From: Chalciporus piperatus
Taxonomy: Eukaryota; Basidiomycota; Agaricomycetes; Boletales; Boletaceae
Direction of reading: 5' to 3'
NCBI GenBank assembly: GCA_038093975.1
Contig: JBBPTG010000003.1
Coordinates: 496,001-560,000 of the forward strand
DNA: 64,000 nt
The position numbers and the translations under genes are program-made. A model generated the notes under the pieces. The model saw only the letters and a list, made by a program, of their open reading frames with translations. It was not told where the DNA came from and ran no database searches. Positions 50,538-61,916 of this stretch are shown here, in pieces (positions within the stretch are counted from its first letter, which is position 1; the number at the start of each line of letters is the position of its first letter).

Positions 50538-51271
50538 TCAATAGAAAGCCCACTCTTCCGTCACGCAGTATTCGTCGTATGGATTGCACGGGTGATCCCT
50601 GCGGTAACCCGTCTTGGGCCGTCCATAAGCAGCAGCATTACGTTCGGCAGCAGCATTGTAGGCAGCAGGTGCCCTTCGACCGCCCGCGCCAACGACGTTG
50701 CTCTCTGCAGTTCCACTGCTCGCGGAGAAGAGGCGGCTAGGATGAGCGAGGTCGACGTCAATACTGGACTGGTTGTACGCTCTCATCGCCAAAAGGAAAG
50801 CTATTAAACGTAACACTCAGCGAACGATCCACCACAATGACAAGAGGGCATACCAAGCCAGAATGCGCCCACCGCGACGATCAGGATCACTTCTTCCTGG
50901 TGCTGCGAAAGGACCCGTCCTTCACCACTTCTATTGTGCTTGACCACTCTAGGTAGGGCCGTTTATTTGTTGTCCATGCATGATCTGCGTTGACAGCTTA
51001 CAAGAAGACGAGAGCGCCGATCGCTAGTATTGTGACCGATGTTTGTGTCAGATGAATGACCTCTGGAATTGACGAAGTTCAATTCGACGCATTAGTTTCT
51101 GAAAAAATTGAAACTTGCGCATTGAATGAGGCATCAGTTTCATGATGAGATGCCCCATTGCCAGTGCGAGGATCGCTGGCCATAGTGTGTGGTGAGCTTG
51201 CTATCTCGTTGTATCTCGGTCGACGTACCCTTAATGACATGTTTGAATGGGTGCTCGGTGAATAGCGCCAT
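50538..51271 (-). CDS. Small membrane protein of the MARVEL-like trio (first copy)
   Basis: Exons with two clear hydrophobic segments: IHLTQTSVTILAIGALVFLV and EVILIVAVGAFWLAFLLAMR. A disordered Ala/Gly/Arg tail (AGGRRAPAAYNAAAERNAAA) follows and ends RRDHPCNPYDEYCVTEEWAF with Y. The start is ambiguous. MALFTEHPFKHVIK (ATG at 51269-51271) joined by a 150-base intron gives a natural juxtamembrane start. MSLRVRRPRYNEIASSPHTM (ATG at 51238-51240) with a shorter intron is the alternative. Only two membrane spans are secure, so assignment to MARVEL rests mainly on its position beside two such genes. Function unknown. Confidence 0.55.
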
Positions 51272-51610
51272 GTTGTTCCAGAGCTCACAGAAAACAAGAA
51301 AGTGGATAAGGGTGGGTGGGAATAGATGTGTTGAACAAACTGGCTTTTTCCGGCCTCACCTCGAACACGAGGCGCCATTCATCATGTATCATGATTCATG
51401 TGCTAAACCAATACTGGACCTAAATATAGACAGCTATTGTACAAATGAACCGAGCTGGGAACGTTATTCGGGTGATCGGTTTTGGCACACAACCTCTACA
51501 TCTCTACATCATTGAGATCATGTCGGACATAATGGAGTCATCAGCATAAAGTCCAGTTCGACAGGGTGATCACACTTGAAATCCTGGGTCAGAGTGTGAC
51601 CACAGAGGAC
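51272..51610. other. Intergenic region between the first two membrane genes
   Basis: These 339 bases contain no recognisable gene. They hold the promoter of the downstream minus-strand gene and the 3' flank of the next. Confidence 0.4.
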
Positions 51611-52733
51611 TCAGGGGGTCACCATCCCTGGAACTTGCGTGATCACAGGAGGCGCACCGTTAACACCTGGTTGAATGACAATTGAATGTCCAGGTGCCTG
51701 TTGCACGTAATTTCCACCCATTGGCTGTGGCCCATACTGGGGATATGGTCCATAAGGGTATGGAGGGCCACGAGGGTATGCCGCTTCCGTTGGGTAGGAA
51801 GGCCATTCGCCAAACCAGCCAAGCTGTGAGATATGTTCTCGCCATGCATAAACCCTGCAGACACAAAGGTCAGTGCGGGATCTGGCAACAGAATCTGAAG
51901 CGATGTTACCGGCCAAGGACAACCGCACGCGAGGTCAGGGTTATCACGATCACGAAGAAAGCGACAACTGTTATGAGATGCAAATTGTCAGAGCGGCAGG
52001 CGAACCACCACCACCCAATACGTACACAGCACGAATATGCACCATGAAAGAGCCTCGATCGCTTTCATTTCATAGCAATAAGTTCGCGCAGACACTGAGC
52101 AACCGATGCATTAAGCTGTTCCGAACATGAAAGCACACCAAACAGAAGCTTACTTGTTCCCTTGCTCGTTGGCTGCAATTGACCTGCTAACCCGTAGCAT
52201 TGAACATAACCAATGATATCCCTGTGAAGGGTTATTAATCGACCCGGGGTCCGCATCATGGCTGGCTTACGCAGACCAGGCAGCCATGGCTTCGAACCAG
52301 CATGAGCGCTCGACATGACATCCAAAGCAGAAGCTCACCTAACCACAGTACTCCTAGAAGGAAGTGCACGGTCACTTCAATGACGGGTTGCGCGAACTGT
52401 ATCCTAGGCGTGATCTGAGCGGTTGAGCTGCAGCGTATCAATGCACTCACAAAAGCAGGAAAACAAAAATGGTTGTCGATGGCACAACAAGTGAGAAAAT
52501 CGTGAAGTCATCTTGTGCACGGAAGAAGGGTTTGAATGGACGCCGAGGGTATACGATAGCGACGCACGATTGATATCTGGCAAGAAAAGCTCTGCGAAAT
52601 TGGCTGAGAAGCCGAGGACAGCTCCGGAGAGACAAAACACGGCGACTGGCAATTGGATGTAAATCTTGGTCATGCAGAAGGTGTGTGACTTACTGTAGGC
52701 TATTAGCCTTAAGTTGGCGAACAGAACGGTCAT
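51611..52733 (-). CDS. MARVEL-domain membrane protein (second copy)
   Basis: Eight short exons rebuild a four-span protein of about 255 residues. TM1 MTVLFANLRLIAY then IAVFCLSGAVLGFSANFAEL; TM2 FTIFSLVVPSTTIFVFLLL; TM3 QPVIEVTVHFLLGVLWLAMA with AWSADIIGYVQCYGL; TM4 LSWCIFVLFVAFFVIVITLT. The tail is YAWREHISQLGWFGEWPSYP and a P/Y/G-rich end (PRGPPYPYGPYPQYGPQPMG). The third-span WLAMAAWSADIIGYVQCYGL followed by a cysteine-containing loop is typical of fungal MARVEL-like proteins. Such proteins sit in the plasma membrane or vesicles (for example Nce102-like eisosome proteins), so the role is only inferred. The splice at 52300-52345 is required to keep WLAMAAW in frame. Confidence 0.72.
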
Positions 52734-53223
52734 GTCCCAGGATCTTGGAAGCCAATTAGTGGTCGTACAATGTAAACCAGCAGAGTAGTCCGAGGTGGAA
52801 GCAAAGTCCGATTAGTGGTCACCTGGGAATGGGGCCTCAAACGTTTGAAGATTAAGTTTAACTTTCGTCATCTGCCAGTGGCACTCGTAAGTAAAGCCGT
52901 TCTATACTCGTGCTAACCCGCAGCAGCCCGCAGCGCAATGTTCTAGGTCGGAGTCTTAACCAAACCCAAACCTACACTTCCAAATCCAATCCAAGGAGGT
53001 GAACCAATAGTCTTTACATAAGCCATCTGAGATCTGAACTCCCTAAGGATGCTTGAGATTACACCTGGAACTTTCAAAGGACGGCGCTCAACATGAAATA
53101 CTGTACATAACCTTCTATAAACTTCTCTACAAATAAAACACCAAAGAAAACATCGAATAGATCGAATAGATCGAATAGGTCTGGTCTAGCCAAAATTTGC
53201 GAAGATAAATAGGCTCACTTCCA
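52734..53223. other. Intergenic region with a short 9-base tandem repeat
   Basis: The 490 bases hold three copies of atcgaatag at 53152-53178 near the 3' end of the next gene. No coding potential is convincing. Confidence 0.45.
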
Positions 53224-54283
53224 TCACCGCCTGGGTGATGCATTTCTCTTGTAGTTGTCCACGGTATGTGCCCGCGCAGGGACCGTGTGTGAAGGATAAC
53301 GCGAATCGTTCCTTCGTGACCCACTTCTCAAGAGCTCGGGATCGACTTTCTCGTCAGAGTAGCCTCTGCCCCTCGAACGAGAGCGAGTACTGATCGGAGC
53401 CGGAAGCTTAGACATATTCGACCTAGCACCAAACCAGGGGTAGGCCGTGACGGGTATGAACCACACATTGCGGTTCACTCGGTAGTAGTGCTTGACAGTC
53501 ATTCCGATGAGGAATAAAAGGAACCCCCACACTATATGTCACAGGTCAGAAAGAAGCGAGACACGCAGACACGCAGGATAAAAGAACTTGCCAAGGATGA
53601 CATTGAATAACGAGAATGCCTCGAGAACACGGTATTGTGCTTGATAGGTTTCCGTGGAAACTTGAACAATGCAGTCAGTACATATCAACAGCGGGAGAGG
53701 GTAAAGCGTACACCCAGCTACATCAACAAGTTCAGAGCCATCTAGGGTGGAGTAGCACTCTACATCCGCGTTCTCCGAGTCGGAGCTAGCCAAGTAGGCT
53801 CCCAGAGCTACGTAATACGCTGAGCATGCGGTCGTGCGACGTTGTGTGATGAGACGCACCAAGCCAAAATGTCCCCAACAAACCCAGACATCCTAACTCT
53901 ATCCGGGTAGAGATTGGATTACGGCTGTGAAGAGCGCCACAGACAAGACTGAAGAGTGTGAGTACATATGTAGATATTGACACGAATATGACTTACAGGG
54001 CGAACAACACGAGCAGGCTTGCAGTACAGACGAAGATTGCGAGTGGTACAAATCGGGCTAGATATGTTGGTCAATAAGGAGACTCGTGGTATAGCATCTG
54101 GACTCACTAAGGTCTGTGATAACAAGCAGACTCTGGAAGTGGGCTGCGATACCCAGGCAGATCAAGGTCCAGGCCAAAACTACAGCTGGTAGGGCCGAAG
54201 CTGTCACCTCAAGATCGTGTGACGATTTATCCAGAGGACTCACCATAGATACTTGCTCGAACGATATTAAACCTAGAGGGCAT
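53224..54283 (-). CDS. MARVEL-domain membrane protein (third copy)
   Basis: Six exons. TM1 MPSRFNIVRASIYVLAWTLI then CLGIAAHFQSLLVI; TM2 RFVPLAIFVCTASLLVLFAL; TM3 IELGCLGLLGTFWLAYYVAL then GAYLA; a cysteine-bearing loop (VECYSTLDGSELVDVAGCTL); TM4 FNVILVWGFLLFLIGMTVKH. The cytosolic tail reads YYRVNRNVWFIPVTAYPWFG and then an R/S-rich segment (STRSRSRGRGYSDEKVDPEL) ending NASPRR. This is a standard four-span MARVEL layout of about 265 residues. The intron 53532-53591 uses a GC donor (GCAAGT). No function is known for the basidiomycete members. Its tail differs from that of the neighbouring copy, so the genes are old duplicates or an unrelated pair. Confidence 0.78.
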
Positions 54284-56790
54284 TGCTGGCCTTGTAAGGA
54301 CGGATGATAATGAGAGGGCGGAAAGTCGTTTACGGCGGGCCGGCTGGCGTTCCCGCAATGCTTGTCGATGAGACGATTGGATGGGGCGAGATGGGTGATG
54401 TTGAAAATTCTGGGGAACGGGGCGTGAAAGGCTCATCTTTAAATCTATTCCAAGCGAGCACGAGGTATCGGGGCGTTATAAGATCTTGAAAAGGCGTGGC
54501 GAGGAGCGTGTCGAGACTCGAGCGTCAAATGACTGGACGAATGAGACGAAACACACGTTTTTGACTGTGGCCCGCTCAAAGGGAGCGGATCTAAGCTGTG
54601 CGTGTCACACCGGAAATTTTTCAGGAGTTCGACGGTCATCGCACATGCCGGAGCCAACCAAGCCTCGAGGCAGACATGCATCCATTCCGTGTCTATATAA
54701 GGAAAACCCCTCCCCATTGGACTAAGTTTGCAAACACCCTCTTTTCCCGCGCACACTACCTGAGAATTCGATTTGAACGGCGCGAAAAGCCATCTCTTCC
54801 GGTGTTCGAAGTCACCCATCCAGTCAAGACGGAGCCTCACTTCTTCCATAGCGGAATACGTAAGGAAATCGCCACGTCCATACTGTCTCGAGCGAAGGCC
54901 AATTAGCAGTGTCGAAACAGTCAACCACGGACGCGCCTGTTGGCTGTGGTCTTCGTATTTTGCCTTCATGCCTATTGATAGCGACTCCCCCCGCGGAGAG
55001 CCTCACGAATCAAATGCTTCCACCCTCAATCGCTCTGGCTCTCACGGTGTCAGGGGAGCGTCCCGAGGAGAGACACATGGTATCCGGGACCAGAACACAA
55101 CTCATGATTTGCGAATCTGCCCCGACTCGGCGGCGTAATCAAGCGGTATTCTGTCAGGACCTACGGGGAAGTCTCTGCGATCAACCAAGCGGGCTCAAGT
55201 GGGCGGGAGCGGTCACTCGGTTTTTACCCGGAAATATTACTCTGACAGCAAAGAGACATTGTGACTATGAGGTCACACAATAGTGCGTGATTGATTGTTA
55301 TCAGCCTCTGAGATCTGAGGGCTCGATTGCAAAGCATATCGTGCCGATCTGATATCTGACTCCGAGACAAGATGTAGCACACCGCCGACGTACCCCAGAA
55401 AATTTTCAAAGTTTTTTTTCAAGTGCGGGCCTGCGTTTCACTCCGAGTCTGGCACAAATAGGACATGTGCCCGTCAAGCAAAACTTGCTATTTGGAACTG
55501 CGAGGCGTGTCAGACCGAACCTTCTCATTGCCACGGAGCATCTATTGTTAGTCGCGCCGAGTTTGCGATTCCTGGGCCGCATCTCTATCGATGAGTGGAT
55601 TGACTGTGGATTGTCGATATGCATATACACTAAATTCAATAATCTTGACAGTTCTTTCTTCTTGAAGCAACACTTTTTCCGCGTCTCAGAAACCAATACC
55701 CACAAGCTCAACAATAACATTGTACGAATCAGCTCCTGATCACCGAGTTCTCGGCACTGACGGGGCCTCATCGAGGCATGCTGATTCCGATGGTGAGCCA
55801 CAGTTGCTCCAAACTTGGCACGATCGCCGCCATTGAAAGTCTTTGAGGTGCGCAGCGCCATATATCCGACAGTCGGACCCAGGATCGCCATCGAGAAGGC
55901 TTTGGTCATCGCTTCGCTATGCGCAAATATGGTTTGTTGATACGAAGTCTCATTTAAAAGGGTGGATATTGTATTACATGCCAGACCTAGGGGAGCACGA
56001 CGAAGAGAGAGAGCCTGAGTTGGAGTTGCAACATGTGACATTCCCCTCCAAATTATGGTGACACTGGTGAGGTGTCAGGAGAGATTCATCGCCGCCGCCG
56101 CTTCGATTAAGGAACGAGGTGGGATGACCTGAGTCAGAGTATTCCGTCATGTTGATCTCACGTGGAGACTTTGACACGGTGGAAAGACAAGAAACTCCGG
56201 CAAAGATCAGCGATATGTGAGGATGAGCTTCGATGAAGGAGAGGACATTGTAGAATATGTAGGTCGGGGTAGATGGCGGTATGATGGGTATGGGCCTTGG
56301 AATGGGTGTGTGGGAACAAGGCAGTGGGATGACGGGGTGGGGATAAAGGGAAGATGTGAAAATTGATACGTACTCTGTTGTCAAACTGCCGTGTGCTTGT
56401 CACATACTTGGAATCGACGGACGTCTCTCTTCTCCGTTCAAAAGCGGGCCCGTTGCCTTGACCACCAACCGTGCTCTAGTCCCTGCGATCCCGTCACTCG
56501 TAAAACGGACACAGCTAGCTCTCTCTCCCCACGAGCCAATTCTCCTCTCCCCCTCTTCGACTCGCTTTCTTTCCTTCTCTTTGCCTTTCTTCTCTGGCCT
56601 ACAGCGTAGTCCAAGTTCTCCATTGCTCTTTCCGATCACACAACACTCTTTCTCACTCCCCCAATCCAATCCCCTACCATCCTCGGTTTTTTAGTCCTGC
56701 CGGCTGGTCCGTCTATCCGCTGCGTCGGTACCGTCCCCAGCTCGTCACCCTCCTTCTGGCTCTCTAAGCTCATCTCCTCCCCCTGCTCAT
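54284..56790. other. 2.5 kb divergent upstream region of MARVEL copy 3 and RFX
   Basis: No gene is recognised. A TATA-like ctatataagg lies at 54693-54702, with an attgg (inverted CCAAT) at 54716-54720. Open frames at 54445-54969 and 55406-56041 (both minus) have no family resemblance and no clear spliced structure. A strongly pyrimidine-rich plus-strand stretch at 56510-56785 is the probable transcribed leader of the RFX gene, meaning a long 5' untranslated region. Confidence 0.5.
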
Positions 56791-59702
56791 ATGGCTGCCG
56801 TAAATATGCAGATCTCGCCAAACATCCCCTTTGATATCCTACCACTCAATCACCCTCATTCACGCTCGGGCTCCTCTTCCTCTACTCATTCACCTAATTC
56901 TCGCCCCCAGTCTTCTCAGGGCCTTGTCCACCGCATCCCTTCCGGAATGCCTGCCAATGCAGAAGACCCATATCGCATCCACTCCTACCTCGGCAGCGAT
57001 CAAATCCGCCACGCATCCGTGTACTCGCTCCCTTCCACAGACATCTCCCCTAGTCAATCACCTCCGAACAGTAATCTGACTAATCCCGCGCTTAAAGGCC
57101 ATATTCGCCAAACCCATCTCAGGGCTCGTGCTGCGGCTTCACCCTACCCCCGTGATACAGAGAGCGTCCACTCGTCTTCAAGCGAAACGGACGATCTCAC
57201 CATGTTTCTTGGAAATTCACCCGACTACTCTATAATGTATGGGCCCGGTCAGCCGATGCCCACTAATCATCAAGAACCTAGACAGACTGCAGGCGGTTTC
57301 GGCAGGATGTCTCTCAGCCCTGATCATGCTCTACAGAAATTAGCAGCTAATGTCAGAGTCGCAACAACAACCAGCGCTTCTGACCGAGCGAAGCAAATTT
57401 TCGTTCAGGCCTGGTATGTTTTTAGTTTCCCCCTCCCATGTCCCATCTCCCACACATCACCCCAGGTTAACAGCCAACTACGCACCGTATCCCGACGGCA
57501 ATGTACCACGTCAGGGCTTGTACTTTTCATACCGCAGGGTTTGCGACCAGTATCAGATTCCTCATATTAACACGGCGACACTTGGCAAAGCAATCAGGCT
57601 CTGTTTCCCAACAATCAAAACGCGGCGTCTTGGGGTTCGCGGGAATAGCAAGTACCATTGTGCGTGTGTTGCTGTGCCTCATCAGATGCTGATCGGAATA
57701 AATGTTGATCTAACCTTTTCAATAGATTGCGGCATCCGTCCCGCGACATCGGCAGAGGCCGAATTCATACAAGACTATATCCGCAAGTCAAATAACAACG
57801 CAGGCCAGTCAGCGATCAATGCTGCTCGTGCAGCACAGGAGTCTGGCGAGAATTTCAACAAAGAGGAGCGATCTGACGAGGATGAGGACGAAGATTCCGA
57901 AGGTTCCAGCGCTTCAAAGCGGAACTCTCTCGTTCTTTCAGGCGATCTGAAAGGCAGTATCGCCTTTGAGGAAATCAGTGACAAGACCCCGACTGCAGGA
58001 AGCCTGTTATCGCAAGCCCAAGCCGTGGCTAGGAACAACTCCTACCCTACTCACGCTCCAATCCGTCGACACGCCAGTCAGCCGGAAAACAGTATCGCAC
58101 CACAACCTACATTGACGCTAGGTCCCACCACCGACGGACAGTATGTCCAACCACCACAGCATCTCTCAGTCCGCCACATGCCACACTTCCCTTCCATCGA
58201 AGAAGCCATCGGGGCCAGCTCAGCTTCCGCCCAGTGTATTGCAGGGAGAGAAGTGTGGGGCTGGTTCCAAGATCACCTGGACGCCATTCTGGAAAGTGCC
58301 CGTGCTTTCAGATTTGATCAGTTCGAGGTACACCTTCGAAGCTTCTGGTCAAGTTTGACGGGTACACATCGCGAAGTTGTTCACGCACCCGCAATCGCGG
58401 GGCTGATGGCCAAGGCTGACGCAATTATCTACGATGTAAGTTTGTAGTATATTGTCCTGACGCTCCTGCTGAACCCCGCCAGGAAACACTTGAGTTCCTC
58501 CGGTCTCAGATGCTTTCACCGCTCTCCACCGCTTCTCTGAACAACCTACGTCAACTTGCCAGTCAAATGGAGAAAATCTTACTCCTTGCCCTTGAGGGAT
58601 ACGGTACCACATTTGTTGAACCTAAAGTTGAACTTGGAGCACGTTTCGGACATCTCGTTTGTACGTATTCTCTCCCGCTGATCGGGATGCATCGCTTAAA
58701 ACGAGCATTTCTAGTGCGGTTCTTGGACATATACCAAGTCACCCAAGCATTGAACACGGTGCTGACCAATCAGAAGCAACTCACCGAGATGCGGCGATCT
58801 TGGCAGAAAGTAGATTTCGAATCTGTTCGCAACCAATCGGCGTTGGTTTGCAACTGCCGTCACGAGGATCTCGTACAGCTTCTTGAGGTGGAATTTGTCG
58901 CCTTGATGGATAGCCTCGCGAAGAGCAACGAGCCAGTTAGAGAAGTGATGGCATGGGCCGATAAATGCACCGAAAGACTCATGGAACAACGAATCGGAGT
59001 CAGTGACGACAGAGGTACCATGAGTCCTCGCAGTGTACTCATTCGTTGGGGATACGTGACCAGTCAGGTTATGAGGGATCTCGTAAGCTCTTTTGTTCAA
59101 AATGTTCTGCGTTATCTTGACTTGGGGATACAGACTATCAGGAGTGACCCTGCTTTCGGTGCCTTCCAGATAATGAAGTTATTCCTCGAGTATGTTCCAC
59201 TCCGCTTCACGTTTTATGTTGCTCACTATCGTTCAGTGACTGGATCGCAGTCAACGTCCTGCGGAACGTTGCACTCTCTACCAATTCCGTCGCTGCGTCT
59301 GTCGAACCAGTAATGCAGCAACAATTTTTCTCCCTTTCCCCCATGGCTGGACAAGAGAGCTTTACAACCTCGGAGACTCGCCCGCCACACCCTATGAATC
59401 ACACCCCAACCACCTCAAGTATGTTGGCTGCATTGCAACAGGATCCATTCCCGGCTGGCGCGCTGGACGCTTCGGCTTCTGGTTTCAATTCTGATGCTTA
59501 CGGGGGACTAAATTACATGGATACTGCAGTTACCCCTGAGGATTCCATACCATCGGTCCATCAAGCTGGCCTTGCGTTCTCCGAATACGCAACCACGAAC
59601 ACATTCGATGTTGCATCGTTCTCGACCCAAGATCTAGGTTTGCCTGGCAATGCAACGGAGGCGAACCGCGATACTGAACCGATTAAAGCCGAGGCTTCAT
59701 GA
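56791..59702 (+). CDS. RFX-family winged-helix transcription factor (Crt1/Rfx1-like)
   Basis: About 830 residues. A disordered N-terminus (MAAVNMQISPNIPFDILPLN) is followed by the RFX DNA-binding domain: ANYAPYPDGNVPRQGLYFSY, RRVCDQYQIPHINTATLGKA and IRLCFPTIKTRRLGVRGNSK with YHYCGIRPAT after an intron. Then an acidic linker (EERSDEDEDEDSEGSSASKR). The conserved RFX extended dimerisation region is HLDAILESARAFRFDQFEVH, HAPAIAGLMAKADAIIYDE, HEDLVQLLEVEFVALMDSLA and IRWGYVTSQVMRDL. A Q/S/T/P-rich tail closes the protein. Yeast Crt1 represses DNA-damage and ribonucleotide reductase genes through X-boxes, and basidiomycete orthologues have been tied to cell division and septation. Targets here are not shown by the sequence. 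Confidence 0.93.
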
Positions 59703-59967
59703 GGACCTTGGGAGAGCGATACGTTCGTTAGGCAGTGCAGAAAAATTAATATTGTCTGCAAGTATATATGACCACGTTTCCCGCCCTCTCGTTTATTATT
59801 ACCTCGCTTCCTATCTGTATTGGCCATTTGCTCTTTGAAAAGTTGTGTTCATTACTGTATTGGCGTTGACTGAGTAATACTAGCTCTCTTTTCCCTCTCT
59901 CGAACGAGCCATAGATTCCAGGTATAAATTTAATAGATGGATGGTGCTGTATCATGATGTGGATGGA

Positions 59968-61664
59968 TTACTGATTATCTGCCTCAACCGCTGGCTCCTC
60001 ATTGTCCGCTGGCGTAGGTGGCGACGCCTCGGCGCTACCGTTGGATGGACTCTCGGGCGAAGTGTCCTGTTTGTACGAGTTCGCGAGACGTTGTACTTGT
60101 GCCTCAGCTTTGGCTATGTTTTCAGCCGTCACCCGTGCTTGATTGGCCTCGAACCACGCCTTCTTGGTGCTCAGGTCTTCGATGACGCGAAGAGTGTCGC
60201 TTGCAGCAGTGGGGAGGGGTATGGCGAGCCTAGATAGTGCAGTGATAGTTCCGAAGGGTAAATTTTTGAGAGGGTCGTTGTCATTTGCGACCTTGGGTCC
60301 CTTGTCCTTCTTCCCCTTCTTCCCCCTGCCTACAAAATATTCTTCCTGGTCTGATCCCTTCTTCTTGCGTGGCACAAGATCTTCACCGACAGCCTCTATC
60401 TGTCTTATGTCCAGCTTGGCTACACCGGTCACCTCTCCTCTCGTCTGCAACGACGCTGAGGCAAGAACAACATTGCCAGTGGTCTTGCCGGAAAGAGCGT
60501 CGATGAGAGTTTGACAATCTTCGATCTCTGCCTGGAAGGCTGGCAGAGATGCTTCCTCGCGTATCCGCTCAGCTTGCTCCAGCTTCTTCTGAGCTTCTTC
60601 GGCAGCACGCTGGGCGCGAGCCCTCTCGGCACGACGAGCACGATCTTCATTGACCTTGGACCAATACTGGTCATTTGCAGATCGGAATTGCTGGGCAGAA
60701 GCTCGTTTCTCGTTGAAGAGGATGGTAATCTTCGCCTGCAAATCGTCTCGCTCCTCGAAGAGCTTAGTGCGACTAGCGTAGGCTTCGTCTCCCTCTTTTT
60801 TGAGTTCGTCCAACTCTGCCTTGATGGCGTCATAACGATCGGAGATAGCTTTAGACTCTGGATCGTCAAGCTGCTTGCGAATTTCGTCGGCGGCAGCTCG
60901 GTCGGCGTCGATCAAATCCTGGGTTGCCTGGAAACCTTCAACGGCCCTCCGAGTCCGTTTAGCCTGCGAGATTTCTTGAAGAGCACGCTTCTCGTCTGCA
61001 AGCTTCATGTTGCCAGACTCCACTTGCTTGTCCAAATTTCTGAGTGACATATGGATGAGAGCGAGTAGATGGAGCTGTAAAAATGACGAACTGGATTCGG
61101 GCATCAACCTCAGCAACAGTCCGGTAGGCTGTCTTGCCGCGGGCAGCCTGCAAGTCCTTCGTCTTCAAGCAATGTCTCATTAAGCTTCAACTCAGCAGAT
61201 GTCACGCGAAATGAGCACCTTCTTTTGTATACCATCTTGCAGAGCCTTCAGTTGCTCCAGGACATTCCCTCTAGAGGTCTTGGATGAAGACTGCCGGTCA
61301 CGTATGCCGTCAAGTTCCGCACGGAGAGCATTACGTTGCTCGTTCCCTTGAGGCTTAGTAGCAAGCGATATTTTCTCCCGGACAGCAGCCTGTGAAAAAT
61401 ATCATTGGCCAGCGCACCAGAGTCGACACGGATATCACGCACAAGTTTGGTCTGCAGGGCATCGATCTCTGACTTGATTCTATCCTGCTCCGCGTCATGA
61501 GCAGCCTTGTCAGGTCTTCCAGAGCCGCTGCTCGTAGCATGGTCTGTCTCTAATGGTTTTGAAACCGGTGACGGTGGAACGGTGCTTGCGGGTGTTGCTC
61601 CTTTGGCGTTCTTTGCAGAGGCTGAGCCATTGGTAGTAGCAGACTTGGCTTTTGGTGCGGGCAT
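59968..61664 (-). CDS. BFR1: Nuclear segregation protein BFR1-like, coiled-coil mRNP component
   Basis: Three or four exons, about 490 residues. MPAPKAKSATTNGSASAKNA opens a disordered head. Then come a short helix (IKSEIDALQTKLV) and long coiled coils: RNALRAELDGIRDRQSSSKT, LDKQVESGNMKLADEKRALQ, EISQAKRTRRAVEGFQATQD, KAISDRYDAIKAELDELKKE and FEERDDLQAKITILFNEKRA. Then QQFRSANDQYWSKVNEDRAR, a run of RARAQRAAEEAQKKLEQAER, DCQTLIDALSG and LVPRKKKGSDQEEYFVGRGK. The YFVGRGKKGKKD basic motif is typical of BFR1. Yeast Bfr1 associates with polysomes and mRNPs at the ER and affects secretion and ploidy. The tail is acidic and proline-rich. Confidence 0.9.
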
Positions 61665-61916
61665 GGCTGAAGGTAAGATGGGAGAGTCAGAAGCTGGGAA
61701 GTGGTAAGTTACTGCGAGAAGTGGGTGAAAACGTGCGAATCCCGCTAAATTACACTTCGGATATGATGGCTGTTGCTCTCCGGGCTGGACCGGTGGCAGA
61801 CTCGCTTTTTCACAGCAAAGAGGAAATAGATTACATGTTGCCTTGCTTGCAAGCTCAAAGAATATCATGTACGGGTTGGTAAGAAAACAGATGTATCGGG
61901 ACTAACAGAACGAATA

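Noticed and set aside
54445..54969. Minus-strand frame of 174 codons
   Set aside because: Overlaps TATA-like and promoter-like DNA, and no recognisable domain is seen.
55406..56041. Minus-strand frame of 211 codons
   Set aside because: Sequence has no family resemblance, uneven composition and no supporting introns; in this window such frames arise by chance.
56452..56470. Possible RFX X-box for autoregulation (gttgcc followed by ccaac)
   Set aside because: The half-sites are not a proper inverted pair at the accepted spacing.
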